Below the pieces are notes generated by a model. The model was not told the origin of the DNA. It searched no databases and saw only the letters and a list, made by a program, of their open reading frames with translations. Shown in pieces: positions 1 to 11,166 of a stretch of 64,000 nucleotides of DNA. Position 1 is the first letter of the stretch, and each line of letters opens with the position of its first letter. Both the position numbers and the translations under genes were made by a program. Origin of the DNA: Bos javanicus (lineage: Eukaryota > Chordata > Mammalia > Artiodactyla > Bovidae); assembly GCF_032452875.1 (NCBI RefSeq), contig NW_026893843.1:62001-126000 (forward strand), written 5' to 3'.

Positions 1-134
1 AGCATCACTGACTCGATGGACATGAGTCTGAGTGAACTCCAGGAGTTGGTGATCGACAGGGAGGCCTGGCATGCTGCAATTCATGGGGTCCAAAGAGTCG
101 GACACGACTGAGCAACTGATCTGATCTGATCTGA
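1..134 (+). mobile_element. BovB LINE 3' end (cut by window edge)
   Basis: This is the last part of a BovB (RTE-clade LINE) in sense orientation. It carries the end of the reverse-transcriptase ORF (the stretch reading MDREAW in other copies) and the shared tail GGGGTC..AAAGAGTCGGACACGACTGAG. It closes with a short CTGAT pentamer run, the typical 3' end of BovB. The rest of the element lies before the window. Confidence 0.85.
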
Positions 135-896
135 ATATATAATAATCTAATTCTTTTTAGTATGAAAAGTTTACCAGATATAAAACTTTATTTGGTACAG
201 TGTGTCACCAGTGCATGTAACCTGGCATTATCCACCATACAAGAACCGCTAGAGAAATTAAATTCCTCTTGAAGAGCCCTATATTTAAAAAAGAAAATTC
301 AGGAGATAGATCCTGGATAACAGTATAGTCCAAATTCCAGACATAGACAAGAATCTCATATTTAAAGAAAGTACATTTGTTAACAAAGAGCAAAAAAAAA
401 AAAAAAATCAGTATTTAACAGATAAATTATTGGGACATCTAGCAAAATTATTCTCTATAACAACTTTTCCACTTAGACAAAAAACATATGTTGAGCAATA
501 AAAATAACAAATGAATAGAATATATATGCATATATATATGCATGTATATAATATCACCTAATAAAATTAATGATTATCCATAAAAATGGAAAATGACAAT
601 TATGGGCATCTAGAATATAGAAAGTAACAAATTTAAAAACTGTCTATCCTAACATACCTTAATTGTTAAAACTCACTCACTGCAGGAAGTCATTCTTTGC
701 TCCTTCAATAGATATTTATTATTTCATCCTGATTTCCCATTTTATTATCCAATGGCTTGAATTAGTCCATATCAGATTTTTAAATTAAGATAGAAAACTT
801 TCAATATTTTTTAATCCTGGCAGTCAAAAAGTCTCAAATCTAATTTCAAGTATAATGCATATGCTTTTGTCATATTTCATCCCATATCTGAATTTT
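135..896. other. AT-rich intergenic stretch
   Basis: I recognise no gene or repeat family here. There is a run of 16 A at 392-407 and a short AT-dinucleotide patch near 520-550. The small open frame at 205-393 (minus) has no recognisable protein features. Confidence 0.5.
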
Positions 897-1008
897 TGCT
901 GCTGCTGCTAAGTCACTTCAGTCATGTCCGACTCTGTGTGACCCCATAGATGGCAGCCCACCAGGCTCTGCAGTCCCTGGGATTCTCCAGGCAAGAACAC
1001 TGGAGTGA
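897..1008 (-). mobile_element. BOV-A SINE monomer
   Basis: The sequence starts with the antisense (GCT)n tail and runs through the BovA core (GTCCGACTCTGTGTGACCCC, then CCAGGCAAGAACACTGGAGTG). Only one monomer is present, so this is a truncated BOV-A2. TGAATTTT lies on both sides and is the likely target-site duplication. Confidence 0.85.
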
Positions 1009-1454
1009 ATTTTCACTCAGGTATAATTATCCAGGAATAGTTAGATCATTATGTTCTTTTAGGTTTTTATCATATAACTCAAAGTACATAAAAGTCAAGG
1101 TTCTTGTAAAGCAATTATCCTTTAATTAAAAATAAATAAATTTTAAAAATCAAGGTTTTGATATTTAATATATTGGGGAAATACTTGATTAAACAATTTT
1201 TAAGGAAGGTTTTCTTTACTGCAGAACTTTTAGTAGTGCATAGTATATGACTATGTTTTGTGAGTGCCAAAAAATAAATAAATATAGAACATGTTGAACG
1301 TGTTTCACATCCAATTAACAGTTGAATATATTTTCACTAAAAATTAATGAATATTATGTTCCAAAAATCCATGCTTTGGAAATAATACTTCCTGGTATTG
1401 AATGAAGAATGAATGAGTTTGGATCTCTATGCCTTATTATCAATGTGATGTAAA
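1009..1454. other. AT-rich intergenic stretch
   Basis: Nothing recognisable is seen apart from short A- and T-rich runs. Confidence 0.45.
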
Positions 1455-1470
1455 GTAAGCTATTTAATAA

Positions 1471-1804
1471 AATTATTGAGATCCAACCAGTCCATTCTGA
1501 AGGAGATCAGCCCTGGGATTTCTTTGGAAGGAATGATGCTAAAGCTGAAACTCCAGTACTTTGGCCACCTCATGCGAAGAGTTGACTCATTGGAAAAGAC
1601 TCTGATGCTGGGAGGGATTGGGGGCAGGAGGAGAAGGGGACAATGGAGGATGAGATGGCTGGATGGCATCACTGACTCGATGGATGTGAGTCTGAGTGAA
1701 CTCTGGGAGTTGGTGATGGACAGGGAGGCCTGGTATGCTGCGATTCATGGGGTCCAAAGAGTCGGACATGACTGAGTGACTGATCTGATCTGATCTGATC
1801 TGAT
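1471..1804 (+). mobile_element. BovB LINE, 3' end only
   Basis: This is a heavily 5'-truncated sense BovB. The open frame 1476-1775 encodes the C-terminal tail of the BovB polyprotein (LQYFGHLMRRVDSLEKTLML, then a basic GRRRRG patch). It ends with the BovB tail and (CTGAT)n. It is flanked by a clear target-site duplication: GTAAGCTATTTAATAA at 1455-1470 and GTAAGCTATTAATAA at 1805-1819, differing by one T. Confidence 0.9.
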
Positions 1805-1819
1805 GTAAGCTATTAATAA

Positions 1820-2234
1820 CAATTCAAATACTGCAAACCATGTTACAAAATACCTTTGATTATGTCCATGTTACCAAAGCACAAGATGTAAAAAAGAATG
1901 ACTAGACACTTTTTACCACCTTAAGCTGTGGTTTCATGTCTCTTAGCTTCACATAAAGCCCTTCCTCAGATGTAGTTATGGGAATTAAATAAGAAAACAT
2001 GTGAAAGCCATGTTGTATACCATAGGTACCTCTTAAAGGTTGCTTTATATTCAAAGTAAAACTAATAGGGAAAATAGAGATAAGACTATCTGTTGATACA
2101 CAGGACAAACAGCTTTTGGCTAAAGTCACTTTTTGGATCTTTGCTGTTTTGGGTTTCGTTTTGTTAACTTTGCATTGACTAACTTTCTTTAATGATGAGT
2201 TTCTTATTTCATTGATTTCATATTTCTTTTTTGC
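1820..2234. other. Unrecognised intergenic stretch
   Basis: No repeat or gene recognised. The minus-strand frame 1902-2129 has no family features. Confidence 0.4.
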
Positions 2235-2440
2235 TTGAGTGTCAATTTCTCAGTCATGTCTGACTCTTTCCAACCCCATGGACTATAGACCGCCAGGTTC
2301 TTCTGTCCATGAAATTCTCCAGACAACAGTACTGGAGTGGAATCCCCTTCTGCAGGCAATCTTTCTGACCCACAGATCAAACACAAGTCTCCCACATTAC
2401 AGGCAAGTTCTTTACTGTCTGAGTCACCAAGGATCACTTA
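2235..2440 (-). mobile_element. Bov-tA SINE (tRNA-headed)
   Basis: This is an antisense Bov-tA. The BovA core comes first (GTCTGACTCTTTCCAACCCC). The tRNA-derived head follows, with antisense B-box-like sequence near 2375-2395, and the copy ends at GAGTCACCAAGGA. Confidence 0.85.
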
Positions 2441-3220
2441 ATAAATAGCAATTTTCCTCTATACTGCCTCATAACAGCACTTTTCTTTTGCTATAAATTC
2501 AGGTATATAAAATAAATTAATCTTTGAGTTTCAAGATTAGCTTTGGTAATAAATGACTGTTCTTTCCCTCAGATTTAACAAAATTCAACAGTTTGCAAGA
2601 ATTCGTTTTAGTTCTTAAAGAATTTCTTTGAATATATTATTTGTTTTAATTTATATAGTTATGTGAAATTTTAAGCACAGCTACTTGAGGAAATATGGAC
2701 TAAGCCCACTGATTCTTTCAAGAGAGTTAGTTGACTTGTATTGAGACAGTTCTATTTCCAATGATGAGAATAGATTTGAGGCAGGTGATTTTTCTTCCCC
2801 TTCCATTCACAGCATGTACTGAGAGTTGGTGTTTTTGATACGTGGAAAGGCATTTATAATTCCTTTGTTAGAACACATAAATGCAACACCTACCTGGTGC
2901 CAAAAGGAAGTCTGTTCCTCTCTCTTAGTTTCCTGACCTGTGTTTATATTTGGCTCTGGGCCTTTGGAGGATGTGATCACCGGGGATTCTGTCAATACTG
3001 AGTTTCATCAAAACGGCTAACAAGAGGCATGGGAGAAGTAAGGTCTCAGCACTATGTTTCCAAATTACAGCAGTTCATGGATTTGGCTTTTTTCTCAGGG
3101 AAAATTGTATATGTTCTTGTATATGTTGTATATGTTCTATATACATATACATATACATATGTATATGTATATAGAACATATATGTATATGTTCTAACTAA
3201 TAGGAGGCTCTACATGGGAA
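2441..3220. other. Intergenic stretch with an AT-rich palindrome
   Basis: No gene recognised. From about 3112 to 3196 a TATATGTTCTATATACATATAC-type segment is followed by its near reverse complement around an ACATATGT centre. It could form a hairpin or cruciform, but this is low-complexity sequence. Confidence 0.5.
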
Positions 3221-3434
3221 AGTGCTTCCCTGGTGATTCAGTGGAAAAAAAATCTGCCTGCAATACAGGAGAAGTGGGTTCGATCCTTGGGTCAGGAAGA
3301 TCTTCTGGGGAAGGAAATGGCAGCCCACTCCAGTATTCTTGCCTGAGAAATCTCACAGACAGAGGAGCCTGGTGGGCTACAGTCCATGGGGTCACAAAAG
3401 AGTTGGACATGACTTAATAACTAAACAACAACAA
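3221..3434 (+). mobile_element. Bov-tA SINE
   Basis: This is a full-length sense copy. It has the tRNA-derived head (CTTCCCTGGTGATTCAGTGG with B-box GGGTTCGATCC), then the BovA core (CCACTCCAGTATTCTTGCCTG), then the tail ending in AACTAAACAACAACAA. Confidence 0.92.
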
Positions 3435-3504
3435 GGAGGGAAAACCAAATTATTAAAAATGAACTCCATGGTGTTTATAATTATGATTTACATGGCCTAA
3501 TTAT

Positions 3505-3528
3505 ATGTGTGTGTGTGTGTGTGTGTGT
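3505..3528. repeat. (TG)n microsatellite
   Basis: An uninterrupted run of about 12 TG units. Confidence 0.95.
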
Positions 3529-3577
3529 TTTAAAGCATGCTAAGTTCCATTTTTTGATGACCACGTGTTTCTGTTGT

Positions 3578-3768
3578 GGTAGTTGTTGTTCAGCCACTAG
3601 CCATATTCGACTCTTTGTGGCCCCATGGACTGTAGCCCTCCATGGGATTTCCTAGGCAAGAATACTGGAGTGGATTGTCATTTACTTTTCTGAGGGATCT
3701 TCCTGATCCAGTGAACACATGTCTCCTGCATTGCAGGTGGATTCTGGACCTCTGAGCCACCAGAAAAA
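3578..3768 (-). mobile_element. Bov-tA SINE
   Basis: An antisense copy beginning at TTGTTGTTCAGCCACTAG and ending in the antisense tRNA head (CTCTGAGCCACCAG). It is moderately diverged from the younger copies. Confidence 0.88.
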
Positions 3769-3791
3769 GAGCCATAGTGGTACTACGCTTG

Positions 3792-4014
3792 TGTGCATGC
3801 CAAGTCACTTCAGTTGTGTCCAACTCTTTGCAACCCTATTGATTGTATCCCTCCAGCCCCCTCTGTTCATGGGACAAACCAAGCAAGAATATGAGAGTGG
3901 GTTGCCATGCCCTCTTCCACGGGATCTTCATGACCCAGGAATTGAACCCATGTCTCTTACATCTCCTGCATTGGCAGGCAAGTTCTTCACACTACCACCA
4001 CCTGGGAAGGCCAA
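3792..4014 (-). mobile_element. Bov-tA SINE, diverged
   Basis: An antisense copy in tandem with the previous SINE. The core (GTGTCCAACTCTTTGCAACCC), antisense B-box region (GGAATTGAACCCATG) and head (CACCACCTGGGAAGGCC) are visible with many substitutions. Confidence 0.85.
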
Positions 4015-4453
4015 AGAAACCTCAAATCTTAGGAACACAAATTGATTGCACTGACTTGAGGGTCTCCTACTATCAAAGATGACCACAATGCCAGTTTGCC
4101 ATGGCTAGTCCAGATGCTGCCAGGAACTTATTTTTGTAATGATTTGGACCATTTCCAAATTGCAGACTCTATGTTTACACATATGAAATAAAATTAGCAC
4201 ATATTTGATAGAGGTTCTCTGAGTGCTGAGAGGGAATTATGTGATATAAACATCATCTGAGCCGTGATTTCTTTCAATATGGATATTAAACAGTAATCAG
4301 TTTTATGTATGAAGTGCAGGGTTTAGAGCTACAAGTGCTCATTCTCAATTTTTTTCCTGATATTTTACATGACAATTGATAGAGTACTAACAGATATTTC
4401 ATTGGTGAAGTCCTCATTGATTTCTCATTGACTAATTGTATTTGTCATTTCAG
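4015..4453. other. Unrecognised intergenic stretch
   Basis: No gene or repeat recognised. Confidence 0.4.
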
Positions 4454-4630
4454 TGCACGATGCTGGATGCTTGGGGCTGGTACGCTGGGACGGCCCAGGG
4501 GGATGGTATGGGGAGGGGGAGGGAGGAGGGTTCAGGATGGGGAGCACGTGTATACCTGAAATTTTTTTAATTTTAAAAATAAAAAAAATAATAATAAAAT
4601 AAATAAATAAATAATTAAAAAAAAAATAAA
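4454..4630 (+). mobile_element. L1 3' UTR stub with A-rich tail
   Basis: The segment with TGCTGGATGCTTGGGGCTGG, then a purine-rich GGGGAGGGGGAGGGAGGAGG run, matches the 3' UTR found again at 53,508-53,754 and near 57,720-57,800. It ends in an A-rich tail. This is a severely 5'-truncated ruminant L1 in sense orientation. Confidence 0.85.
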
Positions 4631-4677
4631 GACATTTAGAATGTGCTTAACTCGGTTTATTTACTTTCAGGATATAC

Positions 4678-4681
<4 letters not shown>

Positions 4682-4728
<47 letters not shown>
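4682..4728. repeat. (TA)n microsatellite
   Basis: About 23 uninterrupted TA units. Confidence 0.95.
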
Positions 4729-4730
<2 letters not shown>

Positions 4731-4885
4731 GTTTGTTACTAATTTTTGTTATGTCCCTAATTTTTCAATCTAATAATATGAACTACAAATCTGCGACAGA
4801 CTCGCCATTTGTCTGAGAATTCTAAGACAGAGATTTATTTTCCTCCCTTAAGCAGCCAGTTTCTTTTTATAGTATAATATAGTAG

Positions 4886-5797
4886 CTCTTCACTGGAGAA
4901 GGGAATGACAAACCACTTCAATATTCTTGCTTTGAGAACCCCATGAACAGTATGAAAAGGTAAAATGATAGGACACTGAAAGAGGAACTCCCCAGGTCAG
5001 TAAGTGCCCAATATGCTACTGGAGATCAGTGGAGAAATAACTCCAGAAAGAATGAGGGGCTGGAGCCAAAGCAAAAACAATACCAAGTTGTGGATGTGAC
5101 TGGTGATAGAAGCAAGGTCTGATGCTGTAAAGAGCAATATGGCATAGGAACCTGGAATGTCAGGTCCATGAATCAAGGCAAATTGGAAGTGGTCAAACAG
5201 GAGATGACAAGAGTGAACTCACTGCAGACGGTGACTGCAGCCATGAAATTAAAAGACGCTTAGTCCTTGGAAGAAAAGTTATGACCAACCTAGACAGCAT
5301 ATTAAAAAGCAGAGACATTACTTTGCCAACAAAGGTCCGTCTAGTCAAGGCTATGGTTTTTTCAGTAGTCATGTATGGATGTGAGAGTCGGACTATAGAG
5401 AAAGCTGTGCGCTGAAGAACTGCATGCTGATGCTTTTGAACTGTGGTGTTGGAGGGAAAAGACTCTTGAGAGTCCCTTTGATTGCAAAGAGATCCAACCA
5501 GTCCACCCTAGATTAAATCAGTCCTGAATATTCACTGGAAGGACTGATGCTGAAGCTAGAACTCCAATACTTTGGCCACCTGATGACAAGCGCTGACTCA
5601 TTGGAAAAGACCCTGATGCTGGAAAAGATTGAAGGCAGGAGGAGAAGCGGATGACAGAGGATGAGATGGTTGGATGGCATCACTGACTCAATGGACATGA
5701 GTTTGAGTAGACTCTGGGAGTTGGTGATGAACAGGGAGGCCTGGTGTGCTGCAGTCGCAAAGAGTTGGACACAACTGAGTGACTGAACTGAACTGAT
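4886..5797 (+). mobile_element. BovB LINE with internal deletion
   Basis: The 5' part (4886-5217) matches the BovB leader and the start of the endonuclease domain, compared with 15,961-16,287. It then jumps directly to the RT C-terminal region (5218 onward, compared with 18,466 onward). The endonuclease body, linker and reverse-transcriptase core are missing, so the element could not code for its own movement. It ends with the BovB tail and an ACTGAACTGA run. The junction lies at GAGTGAAC|TCACTGCAG. Confidence 0.85.
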
Positions 5798-5803
5798 AGA
5801 AGT

Positions 5804-6020
5804 TCTTGGGCTACCCAGGTGGTAAAGAATCACCTGCCAGTGCAGGAGATGCAAGAAAAGCAGATTCAATGTAAGTCAGAAAGATCATCTGGAGGAGAAA
5901 ATGGCAACCCGCTCCAGTATTCTTGCCTGGAGAATCCATGGGCAGAGGAGCCTGGTGGGCTATAGTCCATAGCGTAGTGAAGAGTCAGACAAAACTGAAG
6001 CAAATTAGCACAGCACACAG
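5804..6020 (+). mobile_element. Bov-tA SINE
   Basis: A sense copy starting right after the BovB tail (CTTGGGCTACCCAGGTGG). The head, core and tail are all present. Confidence 0.88.
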
Positions 6021-6343
6021 AACATACTATAACAGAATTTAAAAAATAGAATTAAAAATTTATTTTTCTGAGTTTAATAATCTTATCTGTATACTATTCC
6101 TTGTGTTCCATACTCTATATACAAGATATTGAATGTTCTTGAGAAATTGTGAAGAATTATATAAAATTAGGCTTAAATATTACCATTATTTTATTTTATT
6201 CTGAAAATTAATTTCATACAAATCCATTTGCATGAAGCCTCATACCAAAAAAAAAAAAAAAAAAGTTTAAATGTAGCCACATAGGAGTCAATATCAAATT
6301 ATATATTAAATGATTTTGGAAAATTGTCAATGTCTATACAAAT
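6021..6343. other. AT-rich intergenic stretch
   Basis: Contains a run of about 18 A near 6247-6264. Nothing else recognised. Confidence 0.5.
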
Positions 6344-6551
6344 GGAATTCCCTGGTGGCTCAAAAGGTAAAGCGTCTACCTACAATGCTGGAGACCTGCG
6401 TTCAATCCCTAGGTCAGGAAGATCTCCTGGAGAAGGAAATGGCAACCCACTCCAGTATTCTTGTCTGGAAAATCCCATGGATGGAAGATCCTGGTAGGCT
6501 ACAGTCCATGGGGTCATGAAGAGTAGTGTCCGACTGAGAGACTTCACTTTC
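6344..6551 (+). mobile_element. Bov-tA SINE
   Basis: A sense copy from TTCCCTGGTGGCTCAAAAGG to GAGAGACTTCACTTTC. A short ATACAA repeat on both sides is a possible target-site duplication. Confidence 0.9.
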
Positions 6552-7026
6552 ATACAATTGTTATATGCTCTTTTTGATAGTAGTTGTGGTGTTATTTCAT
6601 TCTAAAAAGTAAACTTTCAAATGAATTTCTTCGCAAGAATGGCTAATATAATAAGCATTTCAACTGCTACCTTCTCAGGTAGTGGAACTATTTACATATT
6701 ATTTTAATTGAAACTGAGAAAAAAATTAAAAACATGACAATATTTATTGAGCTTTCAGCTTTCTCATTGTGCTCTTTAGCCTACTTGCCACTAGTTATTT
6801 CAGTATTTAGAAAATTAACTATGATTTTTTTATAAATGAAAGTATTCTTTAGAAAACTGTTTCTGTTTTCCAGATAGTCCAATTTATAGCAATTTAGGGA
6901 AAGGAGATCACTATGGGACAATCAGTATTTACAAGCCTGATTTTATCATTATGCATCTGTACATAAAATTTGGGTGTTTTTTTTTTTTTTTCCTTATCTT
7001 GTAAAGTTTTTAACTGAGATGTAACA
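6552..7026. other. Unrecognised intergenic stretch
   Basis: Only a T-run near 6977-6992 stands out. Confidence 0.45.
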
Positions 7027-7154
7027 TGTGCTGTGCTCACTTGGTAAGTCGTGTCTGACTCTGCAACTTCATGGACTGTAGCCTGCCAGGCTCCTCTGAC
7101 CATGGGGATTCTCCAGGCAAGCATACTGGAGTAGGTTGCCATTTCCTTCTCCAA
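7027..7154 (-). mobile_element. BovA-type SINE fragment
   Basis: An antisense BovA core (CTCTGCAACTTCATGGACTG, then CCATTTCCTTCTCCA). The tRNA head is absent. Confidence 0.82.
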
Positions 7155-7175
7155 GAATTAACATATACATGCACG

Positions 7176-10100
7176 TCAGTTCAGTTCAATTCAGTTCAGT
7201 CGCTCAGTCGTGTCCAACTCTTTGCGACCCCATGAATCGCAGCACACCAGGCCTCCCTGTCCATCACCAACTCCCAGAGTTCACTCAGACTCACATCCAT
7301 CGAGTCAGTGATGCCATCCAGCCATCTCATCCTCTGTCGTCCCCTTCTCCTCCGGCCCCCAATCCCTCCCAGCATCAGAGTCTTTTCCAATGAGTCAACT
7401 CTTCGCATGAGGTGGCCAAAGTACTGGAGTTTCAGCTTTAGCATCATTCCTTCCAAAGAAATCTCAGGGCTGATCTCCTTTAAAATGGACTGGTTGGATC
7501 TCTTTGCAGGCCAAGGGACTCTCAAGAGTCTTCTCCAACACCATGGTTCAAAAGTATCAATTCTTCAGCACTCAGCCTTCTTCACAGTCCAACTCTCACA
7601 CCCATACATTACCACAGGAAAAACCATAGCCTTGACTAGAAGAACCTTTGTTGGCAAAGTAATGTCTCTGCTTTTCAATATGCTATCTAGGTTGGTCATA
7701 ACTTTCCTTCCAAGGAGTAAGCGTCTTTTAATTCCATGGCTGCAGTCACCATCTGTAGTGATTTTGGAGCCCAGAAAAATAAAGTCTGACACTGTTTCCA
7801 CTGTTTCCCCATCTATTTCCCATGAAGTGGTGGGACCAGATGCCATGATCTTCGTTTTCTGAAAGTTGAGCTTTAAGCCAACTTTTTCCCTCTCCTCTTT
7901 CACTTTCATCAAGAGGCTTTTTAGTTCCTCTTCACTTTCTGCCATAAGGGTGTTGTCATCTGCATAACTGAGGTTATTCATATTTCTCCTGGCAATCTTG
8001 ATTCCAGCTTATGTTTCTTCCAGTCCAGCGTTTCTCATGATGTACTCTGTATATAAGTTAAATAAGCAGGGTAACAATATATAGCATTGACGTACTACTT
8101 TTCCTATTTGGAACCAGTCTGTTGTTCCATGTCCAGTTCTAACTGTTGCTTCCTGACCTGCATACAGATTTCTCTAGAGGCAGGTCAGGTGGTCTGGTAT
8201 TCCCATTGCTTTCAGAATTTCCCACAGTTTATTGTGATCCACACAGTCAAAGGCTTTGGCATAGTCAATAAAGCAGAAATAGATGTTTTTCTGGAATTCT
8301 CTTGCTTTTTCCATGATCCAGCGGATCTTGGCAATTTGAAATCTGGTTCCTCTTCCTTTTCTAAAATCAGCTTGAACATCAGGAAGTTCACGGTTCACAT
8401 ATTGCTGAAGCCTGGCTTGGAGAATTTTGAGCATTACTTTACTAGCGTGTGAGATGAGTGCAATTGTTCAGTAGTTTGAGTATTGTTTGGCATTGCCTTT
8501 CTTTGGGATTGGAATGAAAACTGACCTTTTCCAGTCCTGTGGCCACTGCTGAGTTTTCCAAATTTGCTGGCATATTGAGTGCAGCACTTTCACAGCATCA
8601 TCTTTCAGGATTTCAAATAGCTCAACTGGAATTCCATCACCTCCACTAGCTTTGTTCGTAGTGATGCTTTCTAAGGCCCACTTGACTTCACATTCCAGGA
8701 TGTCTGGCTCTAGGTCAGTGATCACACCATCGTGATTATCTGGGTCATGAAGATCATTTTTGTACGGTTCCTCTTTGTATTCTTGCCACCTCTTCTTAAT
8801 ATCTTCTGCTTTTGTTAGGTCCACACCATTTCTGTCCTTTATTGAGCCCATATTTTCATGAAATGTTCCCTTGGTATCTCTAATTTTCTTGAAGAGATCT
8901 CTAGTCTTTCCCATTCTGTTGTTTTCCTCTATTTCTTTGAATTGATCACTGAGGAAGGCTTTCTTAACTCTTCTTGCTATTCTTTGGAACTCTGCATTCA
9001 GATGCTTATATCTTTCCTTTTCTCTTTTACTTTTTGCTTCTCTTCTTTTCACAGCTATTTGTAAGGCCTCCCCAGACAGCCATTTTGCTTTTTTGCATGT
9101 CTTTTCCATGGGGATGGTCTTGATCCCTGTATCCTGTACAATGTCATGAACCTCAGTCCATAGTTCATCAGGTGCTCTATCTGTCAGATCTAAACCCTTA
9201 AATCTATTTCTCACTTTCACTGTATAATCATAAAGGATGGTTTCCCCTAGTTTCTTCAATTTAAGTCTGAATTTGCAATATGGAGTTTTGATCTGAGCCA
9301 CAGTCAGCTCCCGGTCTTGTTTTTGCTGACTGTATAGAGCTTCTCCATCTTTGGCTGCAAAGAATATAATCAATCTGATTTCGGTGTTGACCATCTGGTG
9401 ATGTCCATGTGTAGAGTCTTCTCTTGTGTTGTTGGAAGAGGGTGTTTGTTATGACCAGTGCATTTTCTTGGCAAAACTTATTAATCTTTGCTCTGCTTCC
9501 TTCCATATTCCAAGGCCAAATTTGCCTGTTACTCCAGGTGTTTCTTGACTTCCTACTTTTGCATTCCAGTCCCCTATAATGAAAAGGACATCTTTTTGGG
9601 GTGTTAGTTCTAAAAGGTCTTGTGGGTCTTCATAGAACCGTTCAACTTCAGCTTCTTCAGCATTACTGGTTGGGGCATAGACTTGGATTACTGTGATATT
9701 GAATGGTTTGCCTTGGAAACGAACAGAGATCATTCTGTCATTTTTGAGATTGCATCCAAGTACCGCATTTGACTCTTTTGTTGACCATGATGGCTACTCC
9801 ATGTCTTCTGAGGGATTCCTGCCTGCAGTAGTACATATAATGGTCATCTGAGTTAAATTCACCCAGTCCAGTCCATTTCAGTTCGCTGATTCCTAGAATG
9901 TCGACATTCACTCTTGGCATCTCTTGTTTGACCACTTCCAATTTGCCTTGGTTCATGGACCTGACATTCCAGGTTCCTATGCCATATTGCTCTTTACAGC
10001 ATCGAACCTTGCTGCTATCACCAGTCACATCCACAGTGGGGTATTCTTTTTGCTTTGGCTCCATCCCTTCATTCTTTCTGGAGTTATTTCTCCACTGATC

Positions 10101-10780
10101 TCCAGTAGCATCTTGGGCACCTACTGACCTGGGGAGTTTCTCTTTCAGTATCCTATCATTTTGCCTTTTCATACTGTTCATGGGGTTCTCAAGGCAAGAA
10201 TATTGAAGTGGTTTGCCATTCCCTTCTCCAGTGGACCACATTCTGTCAGATCTCTCCACCATGACCTGCCCATCTTGGGTTGCCCCACAGGCGTGGCTTA
10301 GTTTCATTGAGTTAGACAAGCCGTGGTCCTAGTGTGATTAGATTGACTAGTTTTCTGTGAGTATGGCCTCAGTGTGTCTTCTCTCTGATGCCCTCTTGCA
10401 ACACATACCATCTTACTTGAGTTTCTCTTACCTTGGGCATGGACTATCTCTTCATGGCTGTTCAAGCAAAGTGCAGCCGTTGCTCCTTACCTTGGAGGAG
10501 GGGTATCTCCTCACTGCCACCTTTCCCAACCTTCAACGTGGGATAGCTCCTCTAGGCCCTACTGTGCCTGCACAGCCACTGCTCCTTGGACCTGGGGTTG
10601 GTCCTCCCGGCTGCTGCCCTGACCTTGGACGTGGGCTAGCTCCTCTCAGCTGCCGCCCCTGACCTCAGACTTGGGTAGCTCTTCTTGGCCGTTCCTGAGC
10701 CGTCACAGTCTGACACTCTAGGCCGCTGCCCCTGACCTCGGACATCAGGTAACTCCTCTCAGCCGTGCTTAGGGTGCCGG
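7176..10780 (-). mobile_element. Near full-length BovB LINE, coding capacity decayed
   Basis: A 3.6 kb BovB on the minus strand. Its 3' tail is at 7176 (GTTCAGTCGCTCAGTCGTGT) and its GC-rich 5' leader ends near 10,780. The polyprotein is broken into about seven frame fragments. In order these are 10,319-9738 (N-terminal endonuclease), 9733-9449 (with IIGDWNAKVGS, a catalytic-loop motif of APE-type endonucleases), 9506-9261 (RNQIDYILCS), and 9394-8468 (linker into RT, IPIPKKGNA). They continue with 8434-8174 (FIDYAKAFDCVDH, RT motif A), 7981-7565 (YADD, RT motif C) and 7525-7196 (C-terminal tail). Frameshifts and stops between them mean it cannot encode a working protein. Open frames here should not be read as host genes. 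No clear target-site duplication was found. Confidence 0.95.
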
Positions 10781-10889
10781 TCGCAAGAGAAGCCCATAAA
10801 TTGTAAGTGAATAGATTTTAATAGAATGAACACGGTCATGTAACTACCACTCAGATCAAGAAACACAGCATTACCAGCAATCCAGAAGC

Positions 10890-11166
10890 CTCCCTCAAAA
10901 TGGGAAAAAATATTTGCAAATGAAGCAACTGATAAAGAATTAATCTCAAAAATGTAAAAATAATTCATATAGCTCAGTATGAAAAAAAAAAAAAATGCAA
11001 CCAAAATATGGGTGGCAGACCTAGACATTTCTCCAAAGAAGACATACACATGATCAACAAATATATGAAAAGATGCTCAACATCACTAATTATTAGAGAA
11101 ATGCAAATCAAAACTATGATGAGATATCACCTCACAACAGTCAGAATGGCCATGATCAAAAAATGC
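10890..11166 (+). mobile_element. Old L1 ORF2 C-terminal fragment
   Basis: The sequence parallels the L1 stretch at 56,830-57,090: AAATGAAGCAACTGATAAAGAA, ACATTTCTCCAAAGAAGACAT, AAAAGATGCTCAACATCA, then GAGAAATGCAAATCAAAACTA. It is more diverged and has an internal A-run, so it is an older insertion. The part just before it (10,800-10,889) may belong to the same or another old repeat. Confidence 0.85.

Noticed and set aside
3221..3434. tRNA gene (A and B box-like sequence)
   Set aside because: The tRNA-like part is the head of a Bov-tA SINE. No cloverleaf with a proper acceptor stem is present, and many copies exist.
8468..9394. A 308-codon open frame that could be taken for a host gene
   Set aside because: It is the linker/RT start of the minus-strand BovB. 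The same residues recur at 16,695-17,471 and 63,047-63,418.
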